From: Neofusicoccum parvum
Lineage: Eukaryota; Ascomycota; Dothideomycetes; Botryosphaeriales; Botryosphaeriaceae
Length of the DNA stretch: 64,000 nt
NCBI GenBank assembly: GCA_020912385.1
Contig: CP087220.1
Coordinates: 992,001 to 1,056,000, forward strand
Direction: 5' to 3'
Shown here piece by piece: positions 47,140 to 58,912 of this stretch. A program made the translations under genes and the position numbers. The stretch's first letter is position 1. Every line of letters begins with the position of its first letter. The notes under the pieces were generated by a model. The model was not told the DNA's origin. It ran no database searches and saw only the letters and a program-made list of their open reading frames with translations.

Positions 47140-48375
47140 ATGTCTCATCCCCTCGTTGTGGATACAGGCGAACCAGGCGAGTGCTCATATCGCGGTTCCA
47201 GTGTGCCAGATGTACATGCTCTTTCAGTTCAGGAATCCGCCATCAACCACAATCAGAACAGTCCTCGTACCTCGCTCCTCGGCCTCCCCACGGAACAACG
47301 TCTTGAGATATACAGTCACTTGTCACCCTGGAGGACTGGGGATGACTGGGGAGGCTGGAATTGTGAAAGGATCCCTCCCTCGGCATGCCAAATTTGTCGT
47401 GAGAAGGGAGACTTGGCTAAGTTCTCTGGATCTTACCTTGGCCTGCTGCTTTCCTGCAGAAAGCTCTACACGGAGGCCTCGCAGGTGCTCTACCGCTCCG
47501 AACATGGAGTTCTTGGACTCAACACCGCAGAAACACCGCTCCCGATTCTTTATGTTTCTCCAGAATGGATCGAGCTCAGAGGCTACCCCATGATGTTCTG
47601 CCGTAGCCATCAAGCGTACCTTCCTGGAGTTGAAGGCCTGTTCAGGTGGGTCCGCCGTCTGAAAATCGAAATGGAAGGCTGGTTCAATGAGGCCCAAACG
47701 GATAATCGACCGTACGAAAATGGCTTGTTTGGCTTCCACGACAAATACCAGGCTATGGACAACATTCGATGGGTCGCTAAGCAGCTCCAATGCGCTGACC
47801 AGCTGGAATACCTGAGTTTAAGTGCCGATTTGGAGATGGAAGACGTGCACGAGGAAGAAAGAACGCCGACACTACTAAATGCAAAGGGGCTTCTCCAGCC
47901 TTTCAAATGCCTCCGCAGCATCAAAAAGCTGGAGATCGGGAATCTCCAACTCGACATGGACACCTGCATCGAGAACGGGGAGCTTCCCGGGAACTTCCCA
48001 TCGCTATCGGCACGCACATTGAAGAAACGCAGGGCCGAAATACTGGGAATCCGCGAGCCGGTTCGGCCGGACCCGATCCCTCTCGACACGTGGCTTGACT
48101 TCAAGCATACTGTGAATAGTATCTTGAACAACGCTTCCTGCACGACCGTTGCGAGGAGTCTGAAGAGCGCAGCGAAGGCATTTGAAAAGCAGGATAAGGG
48201 AGCCTTCTGCATGGCCATATTTTTGCTGGACACTGCATGGGAATCCGAAAAGAAGATGGGAAATATGATCGAATCCATGTTTAGTAGGCTGGAACAGACA
48301 AAGTTTCTCGACGTCGAGTTAGGAAAAAGTCGCAAGGATTATCCGGACGGCATGGAGTCTCAGGAGGTTGACTAG
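47140..48375 (+). CDS. F-box/DUF7730-like protein
   Basis: Single exon, 411 residues from ATG 47140. After a disordered N-terminal 45 residues comes an F-box-like opening, SLLGLPTEQRLEIYSHL. Then comes the body typical of the fungal DUF7730 family, with the conserved LLLSCRKLYTEASQVLY segment and a later region with alternating hydrophobic residues. Such proteins are numerous in Pezizomycotina. Some may be substrate adaptors of SCF ubiquitin ligases, but most have no tested role. Residues 340-400 are helical and charged. No signal peptide or membrane segment. Confidence 0.75.
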   Translation: MSHPLVVDTGEPGECSYRGSSVPDVHALSVQESAINHNQNSPRTSLLGLPTEQRLEIYSHLSPWRTGDDWGGWNCERIPPSACQICREKGDLAKFSGSYLGLLLSCRKLYTEASQVLYRSEHGVLGLNTAETPLPILYVSPEWIELRGYPMMFCRSHQAYLPGVEGLFRWVRRLKIEMEGWFNEAQTDNRPYENGLFGFHDKYQAMDNIRWVAKQLQCADQLEYLSLSADLEMEDVHEEERTPTLLNAKGLLQPFKCLRSIKKLEIGNLQLDMDTCIENGELPGNFPSLSARTLKKRRAEILGIREPVRPDPIPLDTWLDFKHTVNSILNNASCTTVARSLKSAAKAFEKQDKGAFCMAIFLLDTAWESEKKMGNMIESMFSRLEQTKFLDVELGKSRKDYPDGMESQEVD

Positions 48376-49483
48376 GACAGAAAGTCAGATATCGGAGAGT
48401 ACGACACTGACATCCTTGAGGCACTGTATTTTGATCACTCAGAGGGTAAGAAATCCTGATGGTTTCAACTTCGAAGGGCAGATTACCGGTACTCGGTGTT
48501 CTTATGGAATAACCCTCCAAATCTCTTTTCTTTCCATTTCATCAAAAAGACACAGAGTTTCAATGACTATTACACAGGGTTGAGAAGTAGCCCAAAATAG
48601 AAATTCAAATTTTCATGCGAATCCCACATTAAAGATAAAATGTGAATCAGTGCATATCACTGTTTAATGATGCCCAAAAAATCCGCACTCACCCACACTC
48701 GCACTAGCGAGACCGTCTCCATGTTCACCTCATCCCCACTCTCAAAGCACGCTCAAACCTCCACCTTCCCGTCCTCCGCCTTCCCCTCCATCCACCCCAC
48801 CGCATACACCACCTCCCCACCCACCGCCTCAATCATCCCCCTCACCCCCTCCGACAACCGCACCCCCATCATATCCTCACAACACCACGAAAAAGGCACC
48901 AACGCCAGCATCCGCCGCGGCACCGCCGACCCGTCCCCCCTCCCCACATGCCACAACCTCAGCTCCCCGACCACGACCGCGCCACCGCACCTCGGGCCAG
49001 ATGGGCGGTCAGCCTCCCAGGCGCTCCTCGCCGACCCACGGCGGGCCGCGCGGTGCGAGCGCAGCCAGACGCTCGGCTGCGCCGTTGGCGGGCGCCGTGT
49101 CGCACAGGTAGCAGCTGGCGCAGATGGCAGACGGCGCGGACGGGCGGCGGAAGACGCAGGGCGGCGTGGACGGGCTAGCAGGCGTCCGGGGAGCGCGGTG
49201 GTTGCCGTTGGCGTGGTGGGAGCGCACGCCGGCGAAGGGGGCTCGTCCAGATGGCCGCGTGCAATGAGGGCCGGGGCCGGCGGCAGAGATGATGAAGTGT
49301 TTTCTACAGGCTCAACACTATGTTTAAAGGTATGCACGTAGTGCTGAATTCCTTAGAGCTGTGTTTGAGATCGGATAAGAAACTTGAGAATACTAGAGAC
49401 TAGTAGATAAGCACTATATTAACAAAAAGAAAATTCGTAAGCACCGCCGTATCCCATCTAGCTGACAATGTACCTCCTTCACT
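48376..49483. other. intergenic region containing a GC-rich island
   Basis: 1.1 kb, mostly AT-rich, with a sharply GC-rich island at about 48900-49260 that carries the doubtful minus-strand coding remnant listed separately. No repeats or RNA genes seen. Confidence 0.45.
48753..49227 (-). pseudogene. possible degenerate or partial coding remnant
   Basis: Two minus-strand frames look protein-like in tandem but in different phases. The upstream one contains ICASCYLC and a helical Ala/Leu segment; the downstream one ends in a regular alternating hydrophobic stretch (FSWCCEDMMGVRLSEGVR) with a stop at 48753. No start codon, obvious intron or family could be fixed. It may be a decayed gene, an unrecognised two-exon gene, or chance in a GC-rich island. 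Confidence 0.2.
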
Positions 49484-50755
49484 TCATTGGAAGGTATCCC
49501 ACGCAGACTCGAGTCCGACCCACTCTAGAGGATCAAAGTAATATTGTAGCGGATCATCGGTATTCAGCCAAGACAGACTCTGTGAATCCGGATCGACAGT
49601 GCGCGTCTTCTTACCCTTTAACAATCCTGGCACAACGAAGCCGCCGCTCCATAGCTCGTTTCCGGCAGACGGACACCCCAGATCTCCAAGAAAGGGGGCT
49701 TCTCGTACCCTATCTTTTCTCTCTGGTCCTTCATCTGTAGATGCGGATTTATTGATAGAGGAACCGCTAGAAGGAGACAATACCGAAGTCCCTCGAGGAG
49801 ACTCTGGTGATGCGGGTGAAGATGACACCGGCGAGCCCGAGGTTTGGTTCTCCAAGCGGAGGCTGGCAGAATTCCGGGATGCTGGAATGGTCGACAAGGG
49901 TGTGGTGCCATCATGTCTGTGGGACGACTGGTAGTCTTCTAATAGTTGCTTATGAACGGAATTCAGCAGGTTAGTAACTTCCATCTGCTGTTCTTCACTA
50001 AGGTCTAGTTTATCCCTTTGCGTTTCGAGTCTTGCTTGGATGATCTGGCCTCCTTTGAGTTTGGCAAAAGCCTCAAAATCGCCGAGTTGATAATTTTTGA
50101 CTTGGTGGTGCTGCTCCCAATCTATATTCACTTGAGCTGTGTGAACTATTGCTACTTTTAGATTTGACAACTTACATGGAGATGGTACATCATCGTTGCT
50201 GGTATCTGGGAAGACAATCTGGTATATTCTTCTCCACTTGTCTTCTTCTGACATTCTGTGAGATGTTCTTTTTCTACTCTTGAGTAGTTTTTCTTGTTCT
50301 GCTGAGATTCCTTCAGGAGGTGATCCCGAGATCTCACATTCATGTGGACTGCGTAGATGATTTCGTAGGTCTTGATCGGTTTCAAATGTGGTGCAACATC
50401 TTGGACATTGTCGAGGCGGAAGTAAATGGTACCTGTATAAGTGCTCCCTATCAATAGAAAAAATTATCAGTTGATAGCTTCCGGTGCCGCAATTTATCTG
50501 TACTTACTTGAGGCGAGACACGTTCCGAAATCCGGGATAAGAGCAGGAGGTCCGTTTGCAATGCTCCTGCGGCCATCGGACGTAGTAAGGGCAGGACATA
50601 TTCCTTGATTCATCTTTACTAGCAGTCTTCGGCTTTTTGGAGATCTCAAGATGCTTTTCCTTGATTGGAGTCATGTAGGGTTCATTCGTGCTACTGCGGC
50701 CCCTTTTCCTGCGAGCTAACTCCGAAGCAAGCATTCTTGGCTGACCATCTGCCAT
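49484..50755 (-). CDS. fungal C2H2-type finger domain protein
   Basis: Exons 50755-50508, 50447-50176 and 50121-49484 give 385 residues. A basic N-terminus with RRKRGR (possible nuclear signal) precedes a fungal-specific Cys/His block: CPYYVRWPQEHCKRTSC, then HLYRYHLLPPRQCPRCC, then a finger with spaced Cys and His. After it comes GISAEQEKLLKSRK and EEDKWRRIYQIVFPD, typical of a fungal family annotated as C2H2 finger domain proteins. The C-terminal half is Ser/Pro-rich and disordered, ending in an acidic aromatic tail with WLNTDDPLQYYF. The second intron is 54 nt and has no in-frame stop, so it may also be retained (18 extra residues). Role is probably regulatory; target unknown. Confidence 0.75.
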
Positions 50756-53536
50756 GTTTTCCTTTTTGGAGAATATTACGATGGTCGTACCTGTCTGGAA
50801 AGGTCGCAGGGGTGTGGCGCTGTAGTGTTCAGAAGTGGGTAGGTAGTGCTGAGCTCGCAAGTGGCCACGTGAGTTTATCTCTCTCGACGTGGCCAGGGAG
50901 CCAGCAGTACGGGACTACATAGCTCTCCGATTGCACCGCTACCCAACTAAAACACCGTAAGATGGATACATTGTCCATAGGTGTGTTCCTGGCTCTAAGG
51001 AAACCCCGAGAATGGAATGATCTTTGTACGCGTCTAATAAACCAGTTAATCTAGGTTCATCCATACACGGTGAAGTGACCATGTGTATAACTTACACGGT
51101 GCTCAAGATAAGGAACTTTGGAGTCTCCGTCATTTCAAAGGGAATAGCGACACGCGAAATCGTGAGTCGTTCATGCGACAAGCCCCTCGATCGAAGCGCT
51201 GATCTGGGCCAGAGGATTTGAGAAAATAGGAGGAAATAACAAGATACGAAAGACGCGGATTTCAAGATAGAACAAGAGGTTACAAACGAAAAAGAAGGTT
51301 TGAAAGAAAAAAAGATCCCGAGAAGAGAAGAGCAGCAGAAAGAAGAAGAAATCGCAGAAGAAGATGAAAAGAAATGAAAGTACTCCACATCGCGGCTGCC
51401 CATTGCCTTTAACTTAATCTCATGAACCCGTAGCTAAGTCTGACACTGAGCGCCAAGGTCGGCATGGGTTTCGGAAGGGGAGGTGAACGGTAGTAGTGAA
51501 GAGGATGTCAAGTAGAGGCAACTGCTTGCTTGGGTTGGCAGTAAAGTTAGATGTAGTTGGCTGATGTTGGCGCAGAAAGAATCTCCTTTCGGGTGAGGTG
51601 TCGCGAATTTAAAGCCATCCGGACTGTCAGGCTGAACTCCGCAATTGCGCGAAACTTCCTACTGCGGGGTGCTTGTCAGCTCACCGGTACCGAAAGTGGC
51701 GCGCTTGTACGACCACGACGTCCAACCACGACGCCGGGATATGGGTTAGATCTGGTTGGTTGCACAAAAGCTAGCAGGTCTCCCTGCACATCTCATCTCA
51801 CTACTCTGGAAGGCAGAATCGCTATTCTTAGGAGAGAGGCGAGGCAGCAAGGCACAAGCCATTCTGAGAAATGTCTGCCCGTCGTTCAACCTTGCTTTGC
51901 AACGGCTTTCCATGTAAGGATACTGCAGGAAACGGTAAATACATAATACACATGGGTTTACGAGGCTTACATTTACTGAACATTTTCATTAGAATATAGA
52001 ACAGAGCTAACCACCAATGCTTGCACGGCACAACCCACGCTTGGAAGTACCTCTTCCTACCAAAACCGTTGCTAACCCAGCTAATTCCTATGCTCGAAGC
52101 TGCATCCTCCCACAGCCATCCATAGACCACAGACGACCTGACGTTTCAGACCGAGACCACCACAGCCGTCGTCGGCCCTTCAACCCGGCCCACCACCTCC
52201 GCCTCCCCCTCCCTCACAGCCCCCATACACGCAAATGACGCACGACCGCCTTACACCGGACCCCACCGGGATCGAAATCAGCCCACTTACCCCATCCAGC
52301 CTTCCTCGGCCGTCAGCCTTGGACCCTTGGTAAGGCGCACCACCGCAGCGACCAGAAACGGCAATGAGGGGCCAAACGTTGACGCATAGCTGCCCGAGAC
52401 CGTCCAGACGCAACCCGCACCTAAAATCCTCGGACCCCAAAACCACCATCGCACACTTTTCTCCACACAGGCTAGTCAGCACTCTCACACCACCTCTTCA
52501 ACTCAAACCACCAACGCTTCTGAAACCGCATGGGGGAGAACTAACACCCTTCCAGAACTCTTCGATTCCCTGCCCCGCCCATCCCGGGCCCTGAGCTTTA
52601 AAGTGACAGCTCGCAAAAAGAAATAGATAGATAGAGAAAGAGCAAACTTTCAGCATCCCACTTCACATGTGCTGCGGCGGCGAAGGCTCTCTTCGCTTCC
52701 TGACACTCTCGCGAAACAGGTACCGGCGGCCGGCGCAACGCAGACAAAACACCAGAAACAACCTATATACACTCTTTTACGTACGAGATCGGCGTACGTA
52801 GTATTGCAATACGTGCTTACGTCTTCATGGGCGGTTGGAACATGGCCGGATGGGTGTGATGTTCCCTTCACTGCACATTCGCGTCTGCATGAATGCTTCG
52901 GCTGCCCATGTATGAAGGGCATGTTCTTGTTACCATACTTTCCGAACCGACCCCGTATACGGCCGAACTCCTACGGGGGGAATGTGTAAGACATGGATGG
53001 AGCCGGCCGCTTGTGGCAAGGAGCATCAAAATGAGTGCAGGGACCAACGGAACCTTGGACGTCTTCAGCTTGAAGAACTTCAAAGGCGCATGCATCAGCA
53101 CGCTCGCCTTTCATATTACTACTTCTGCTATGCTACTACTACTGCTACTGTAACGTTAAAGCAACTGATCCGCTGAAAATGTACCAATCAAGTGAGTATT
53201 TTTGGCGCTCACCAAGCGCACCATCCATCCCTGAGCGGTGTAGATTGCAGACAAATCCGCAGAAAAACCCACCGTCATCTATCGATGGCCGTAAAACCAG
53301 TGCCCCAAGACCTTCTATATCGACAAGCCTGAAAAGGGTAGGGGAGGTTAAAAAGAAGAAAGGTCAAAGAGCCGTGTCCGGCAGGTTAGAAAGGTTAAAA
53401 CTATGTGTTCGCAGAAAAGGTATCTCGTTGCGCGCCCAAACTCCTGATCATGCACCGCGTTAAATCCCGTAAGAGAGTAGTAGCCAAGGCCGTCGAAAAA
53501 GGACCGAAGTCACACGTAGAATGCGTGTCGCACACG
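50756..53536. other. 2.8 kb gene-free region
   Basis: Between the C2H2 gene's promoter and the 3' end of Chs7. It includes a purine-rich GAAGAA-type stretch at about 51290-51370 and short GATAGATAG tracts near 52623. Only shadow or low-complexity frames were found. No RNA gene or mobile element recognised. Confidence 0.5.
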
Positions 53537-54679
53537 CTAGTAGCCAGCGTGCGAATAGCGGTTTCCGGGCTGGTACACGCTCGCATAGTCCGACTCGAAG
53601 TAGCCGGTCTTGCGGTCCTCTTCGGGCAGCAGTTCCTTGACCTCCCAGGTGTGGGCCTTGACACCGACGCTGAATTCGAGGTCCTCCTTGGTGATAGAAT
53701 CCCAATACTGCAGGCACCGTTAGAATATCCAGGCAAGCTAATTGTGGACAGAAGCGGTAGAATGCTTCGAGCAAAACTTGCCTTGTAGACCATCATCACG
53801 CCCAGAAGGTTACAGATGGTAGCAAAGAAAAGACCATCCAGATAGTGCGCGGCCTTGTCGCAAATGGTGTCGCTGAAGACGTACAGAATCACCTGGCCAA
53901 TGATGAAGAAGAACACGCCAAAGAGGATATGTCCCAGCGGCCAGCGGTCCTGCAGTGTGTTGACAACCAGCAAGAGCTGCATCACAAAGTAGATGAAGAG
54001 GAAGATGGCGTTGAAGAGGTAGAGCACGACGAACAAGCCAACGGTGTTCTCCGGACCCAAGCCAGCCCAGCCCTTGAATGTAAGGAGCGACACGGCACCG
54101 GAAATGATGAACATGCCGATCGAGCACAGGCGCAAAAGCCAGACCGAGAGAGTTGTGCCGTCCTCGTACAGCTGGAATCCGACGAAGCCATTGATCAAAA
54201 GGCAGACGCACATGGCCGATGACAAGCCATTCTGAGCAGCGGCGAAGTACGGGAACGCACCGCTGCCGGGAGGCACGACGCCGGAGTCGAGGAGCAGCGA
54301 AAAGATGGTCAGAACCAAGAAGATGTAGAAGAAGGTCGTGATTTCCTTGCGACCTGTGTGGAATCCGTTAGCAACGTGTACCTCAGCCATGCGCCGTCAC
54401 GGCTCGAGCATGTGTTTTGGGTGTTTCGCGCTACGCACCAACGGCTGTGAATTTGGAGCGCACATGGACGATCATGATCACGGTCATGATCAGAGCCAAA
54501 ATATGCATGAAATCGGCGGCCGTCTCGAAAATCATGGTGTTGGCCAACTCAATCGAGCGCGCGTAGCACGAGGCCTGGATGCCAGTGCCGCTCGACGACA
54601 GCGCCGACGGCGGCCCTACCAGCGAGCACAGCGGGATGGGCGCCTTCTCGCATATCCAGTCGAAGTCGCCGAACCCCAT
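53537..54679 (-). CDS. chs7: chitin synthase export chaperone Chs7
   Basis: Exons 54679-54439, 54353-53782 and 53707-53537 give 327 residues, the family's usual length. The opening [18 protein letters not shown] and seven hydrophobic segments match Chs7, an ER membrane chaperone that allows chitin synthase III to leave the ER. The last intron uses a GC-AG pair (donor GCAAGT at 53781). No GT donor gives the conserved join MVYK-YWDSIT, so the non-canonical splice is well supported. The C-terminal tail is hydrophilic and cytosolic. The gene relates by theme to the chitin-active genes at 35-45 kb but is 8 kb away and is a housekeeping wall gene. Confidence 0.93.
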
Positions 54680-56300
54680 GGTGACGGCGATGAGGCGCAA
54701 GCGGGCAGGTAGAGGTGCGGGCGGAGGCGCAGGGTCGCAGGCGCAGAGGTAGGACGACGACGAGACGGGGCGTCAAGGCTGGGCGACGAGGAGGCTCTGA
54801 CGGTGGCGCGGAGGGAGCGGCAGCAGCCGGCGCAGCGGAGGCGCAGCGAGCGAAGGGGTTGCGATGCTGCAGCGAATGGACAGGAGCGGCGAGTCGCGGA
54901 GCGATCGGCGGGAGGTGGTGGTGGTGAGGTTCACGACAGCGAGTGGGTGTTTGCGGTGGAGGCCCTGGGCCTTGGCCCGCATTCATTGCGTGCCCCTGCC
55001 ACCCAGCCCGTCAACACGCTAATGCCCAGCCCAGCCGCTTCTGGTCGCCCCAGCATCCTTCTCGTGTCTAATTATGGCGTCCAGCGCCCAGAGCCGCCGC
55101 GAATTGCCCCTCCACCATCGCCGTGGAGCTTCGCATCGGACGACGAAAAAGGGGACTCGGGCAGCTGGTGGCTGCGCCAGACCCGGAGCCGCCGTCTGAC
55201 AGCCCCGGCCGTACCAGGGAGGCGGCATGAGCGCCGTTGTACCGTACCTAAAACATCTGCAGGAACCGGCGGCTACGGCTGAGAGAACCACGGCTCTGCA
55301 AGGTCCTGTCTGCTGCATTTGACGCCGTGCTTGACGTCAAGAGACTCTTGTGGCGCCGGATGTTGCGGCTGGCGGAGGTAAATCCACCACGACAAGCCTT
55401 TCCCGCCGCCCCAATATTTCGTATTGCTTGGTTGTAACACGTTGAGCAACACGGGTATTTTTACCGTCGTCTCCTTCCCGACCGCGGCATCACACTGCTG
55501 GTCTCAGTCGTCAGGTTGCAGTGTCACAATTTGTCATGTGCACGTCTTGTTATGGGCGAGAGCAAAAGCAATTTTACCACATAATTATACAGGAAAGAAG
55601 TCAACACGCATCTACTAATCTGTGCCACCGCCTCTTGCCACCGCCCGTTCTCAGAGCGTAGGAGAGATTGTGTACAGTCCAAGACACACGCAGGAAAAAG
55701 AAATCAATAGCAAAACGCAGAACATTGAACATGGTATATTGGGAAACGAAAGAATGACACCGGAAAACAAAACGACGAGGGAGGTATTATAGAGTGGTGC
55801 CGTAGACATGCGTAATCCAAACAAAAACCGGGGGAGAAGAAGCACAACACATGCGTGGGGCCAGCCAGCAACTTGTGCCGCCTGCCAGAAACGTGACAGT
55901 AGAGGTATCAGAAGGGAGGAGGAAAGAGAAAGATAGGAAACGATGAGCCTGCGCTCGAAGGTGTATAGACAAGCCACACCTAAGCCAAGCCAGCCCAACC
56001 CAACCAGTGTTCGCCGAAGTCCCCCAGTTTTGGAACAAATTAACCACGGTATCTCTGGAAAAAAGGCGAAAAAGACGGTATAAGACGCTCCACAATATGC
56101 AGAACCAGAATGCAAAAACAGGAGAAAAGCCATGAAACCATAACAACAGAAACAAGCGAGCTCTCAACCATGCCCATTACCGGAAAGCAGAGAGGAGATG
56201 ACGTGAGAAAATGGGAGCCAATCTAGGTGCAGAATGGAAACGCAAAACAGACTGAGTATACGGAAAAATGTCATGAAAATCATTAGAGAAAAGCAACCCC
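54680..56300. other. intergenic region upstream of Chs7
   Basis: 1.6 kb. The left part is the GC-rich promoter of Chs7. The right part is the 3' flank of the next gene and carries a 160-codon hydrophobic minus-strand frame at 55651-56133, judged to be translated T-rich 3' UTR rather than a gene. Confidence 0.5.
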
Positions 56301-58912
56301 CTAATACGCCGTTTGCATCTCAAGAACCTGAACAGGTTGAGTGGGTATCGAGGGAGTAGGAGAACCCGAGCGGGAGGACATGGCGTCCTCGTAGCCAACG
56401 AGGGCCTGAGAGTGGAGCTTGAAAGCTTCGCCCATGAGTTTGGTAATGCTGTAGACATGTTAGCGCGTATAACGATGTTGGTGTTGTAGGTTTGACTTAC
56501 CCCCAGACGACAACTTCGTCAATCATGCTGCCCCAGAGGCGGGCGACGGTGGAGCTCAACTTGGAGCCGTAAACATCCACGGAATCGTCATCGAACAGAT
56601 TCCTAAGCTTGTTGTACATGGCGAGTTCATCCTCAGTGGCGGGCTCTTCGTCATGTTCCAGGCGATAGAGCCACAGCGTAAGAATGACCATCAAGTCCAT
56701 GCCGCAAAGCGGATGCTCGATGCTCCAGTTGGTTGCCGAAGTCCGCGCAACCCAGCGAATGCCTTGGACGGCAGCGACCTCGATGCAGTCGAAGCATTCT
56801 TCAATGACCTTGATCATCTCCTGGGATCGCTTCACCTTATCCCGAGCATTGGTCATGGAAGCTGCGACCTCGTACGAGTCGTGGTAGCGGAGAGCTTCCT
56901 GTACAGACTTGAGATCGACCAACAGTCGGGCACGCGTGTTGCGGTACATCGCCATAGCGTTGAAGATGAGCGGATGACCCTTGTGCGGAGCACTAAGCTT
57001 CACGACGACAGTCTCTGGCTCGCAAATCTCGAGGGACTTCTCCCAGGTCTCAAGAGCAAGACGGAGCTTGTACTCCGTGACCACGTCTTGAAGTGCCTCG
57101 GGACTGCGCTTGTGGTACCAGACTTCCAGGAACAGTGCGTTGATCATGACACGAGTCGCAAACGCACTGTAGCGGGCGGATTCTCCTTGGAAGAGGTTGT
57201 CGTGCGCTTGGCGGAAGGTAATGATGTTGGAGGCAGCCAGATTTTCGCGCCAAGACTCGTCGTCGGACGGATCAATGTTCCAGAGGGTCTCCGAAGAGGG
57301 CAGTTCTAGAGTGTCGAACTCGTTGAAGCTGATGGCAGGCGTATGGTTGTACGTCATGGTGAGAAGGCCGAAGAAGATGTACACCGCGTAGTACGTGCGG
57401 CGGCACTGCTCGTCTTCGATCCACTCATCATGAGTGGGGTGAGCGTCGTGGCGAGCTTCAGAGCGGAGCTTGAGCTCGTAACGGTTGCCAGCAACCATGT
57501 TGGCAAGCAGACTCTTGATTGAACAGGCCCACTCCAGGCCCTTCGGGTCACCACTCCAGGAGGCGAAAATCATGTTGAGAAGGGTAGCCTGCATGAGCCA
57601 AAGAGGACACTTCCGCGAACTGAAGTTCTCCTTGTTCTGCAAGAACTGATTGACAAGTACCTTCGCACCGATGTGCAACATGTATGCCTGATCCTGATCG
57701 AAAGTGTACAGGGCACCGATCGAAAGCACGGCCAAAAGCAATGGCGCGGAAACCTCAGTCGGATCGTACGAGGCCGGATGGAGGAATGGCAGATGGTGAT
57801 GGAATAGGTTGAAGTACGTCGACAAGTATCGGTTTAGGAGGGCAACACTCGGCAATTGGAAGTTGTCGAGCAAGATGCCCTCGGGGTCGCAACGCTTGAT
57901 GTTCTCCAAGATCTTGCCACAGAACTCTTCGGACTCAATCTGAGGGGCTTTGGCCATCGTCAAGGCCTGGCTAGGACCGGGTGAGCGGCGGTAGTCAACA
58001 GGCGACACAGGACCCATCAACGGGTAGGGCGAAAGGGCCCCCGGGGTGGCAAGCCCAGATCCCTGAAGCGAACTCTGCAGGGACGGGAAAGAAGGAGCCA
58101 GCGCATCGCTGCTAGACGACTGGCGCTCCATGATGGGCGCCAACTGATTCGGGTGTCCTTGCGCGCCGACGCTGTTGAAGGTCATATGCGAATCCTGCGA
58201 GCCCGACATGCTCGAGGTGACTGAGTGCGACTTGCCTCCCTCAACCGGGTGGGGCAGCATCGAATCCCACATGGGCATCTGAGGAAGCGACACAGGGCCG
58301 GAGGGGTATCCGACCGAAGGCTCGAGGAGCGCGGGACCGTGAGGCGATATGACCGTTTCTGGTGCATCGATCGCGGAGTCGGGCTCCTGGCTGGCCATCG
58401 CCTTGTGGTGGAAGTCGGTGACCAGCATGGCGGCTGTCTCGATGTCCACCATGCCATCGCTGCTCGCTTCAATCTGTTCGAGAGTCGCAGTGTCGAGTCC
58501 GATCGAGGGCTTCGAGGGCCCAGCGACGGGGATGTCGCTGGCCTTGGGGGCGGCGCGGCGCTTGACCTCGCTGTGGAGGGGCACGCCACCGTCCTTCGCG
58601 TGGACGGTGCGGTCGTGTCGCAGTAGTAGGTCGCGACGGACAAAGGTGCTTCGGCACTTGAGGCATTTGAAGGGGCGTTCTTTCGTGTCTGCGTGATGAG
58701 GTGTCAGCGGGGCGATCTGCCTGCCTCCCTCGGCTGTTGTGTGCGGGCGCAAAATACTTACGCGATCTCTCGTGTCTACTGCGGTGCTCGCTCCTGCTGA
58801 ACGCGCGATTGCAGAACTGGCACTTGTACTTCTTCTCGGGCGCGGCAGCGGGCTTGCGGCCGCCTGTTGAAGGCGAGCCGGAGGCGAGCAGGGTCATGGC
58901 GGCGGCTGGCAT
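56301..58912 (-). CDS. C2H2 zinc-finger transcription factor with fungal-specific regulatory domain
   Basis: Exons 58912-58762, 58688-56501 and 56448-56301 give 828 residues. Two classical C2H2 fingers lie at the N-terminus (about 24-80): YKCQFCNRAFSRSEHRSRH, then, rejoined by splicing within the linker HTKERP, FKCLKCRSTFVRRDLLLRH. A Ser/Pro-rich linker (about 90-330) follows, then a fungal trans domain (PF04082-type, about 370-700) with LFHHHLPFLHPASYDP and a WIEDEQCRRTYYAVYIFF block. The third exon adds a short Ser/Pro-rich tail. This class includes regulators of carbon and alcohol metabolism and of development; no closer assignment is safe. Expected location is the nucleus. Confidence 0.87.

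Noticed and set aside
51092..51403. 103-codon minus-strand frame rich in Ser, Phe and Cys
   Set aside because: Derived from a GAAGAA purine tract on the opposite strand; low complexity.
55651..56133. 160-codon hydrophobic minus-strand frame resembling a small membrane protein
   Set aside because: It sits just beyond the stop of the C2H2 regulator, in likely 3' UTR; T-rich sequence encodes Phe/Leu/Val/Ser by default, and no family is recognised.
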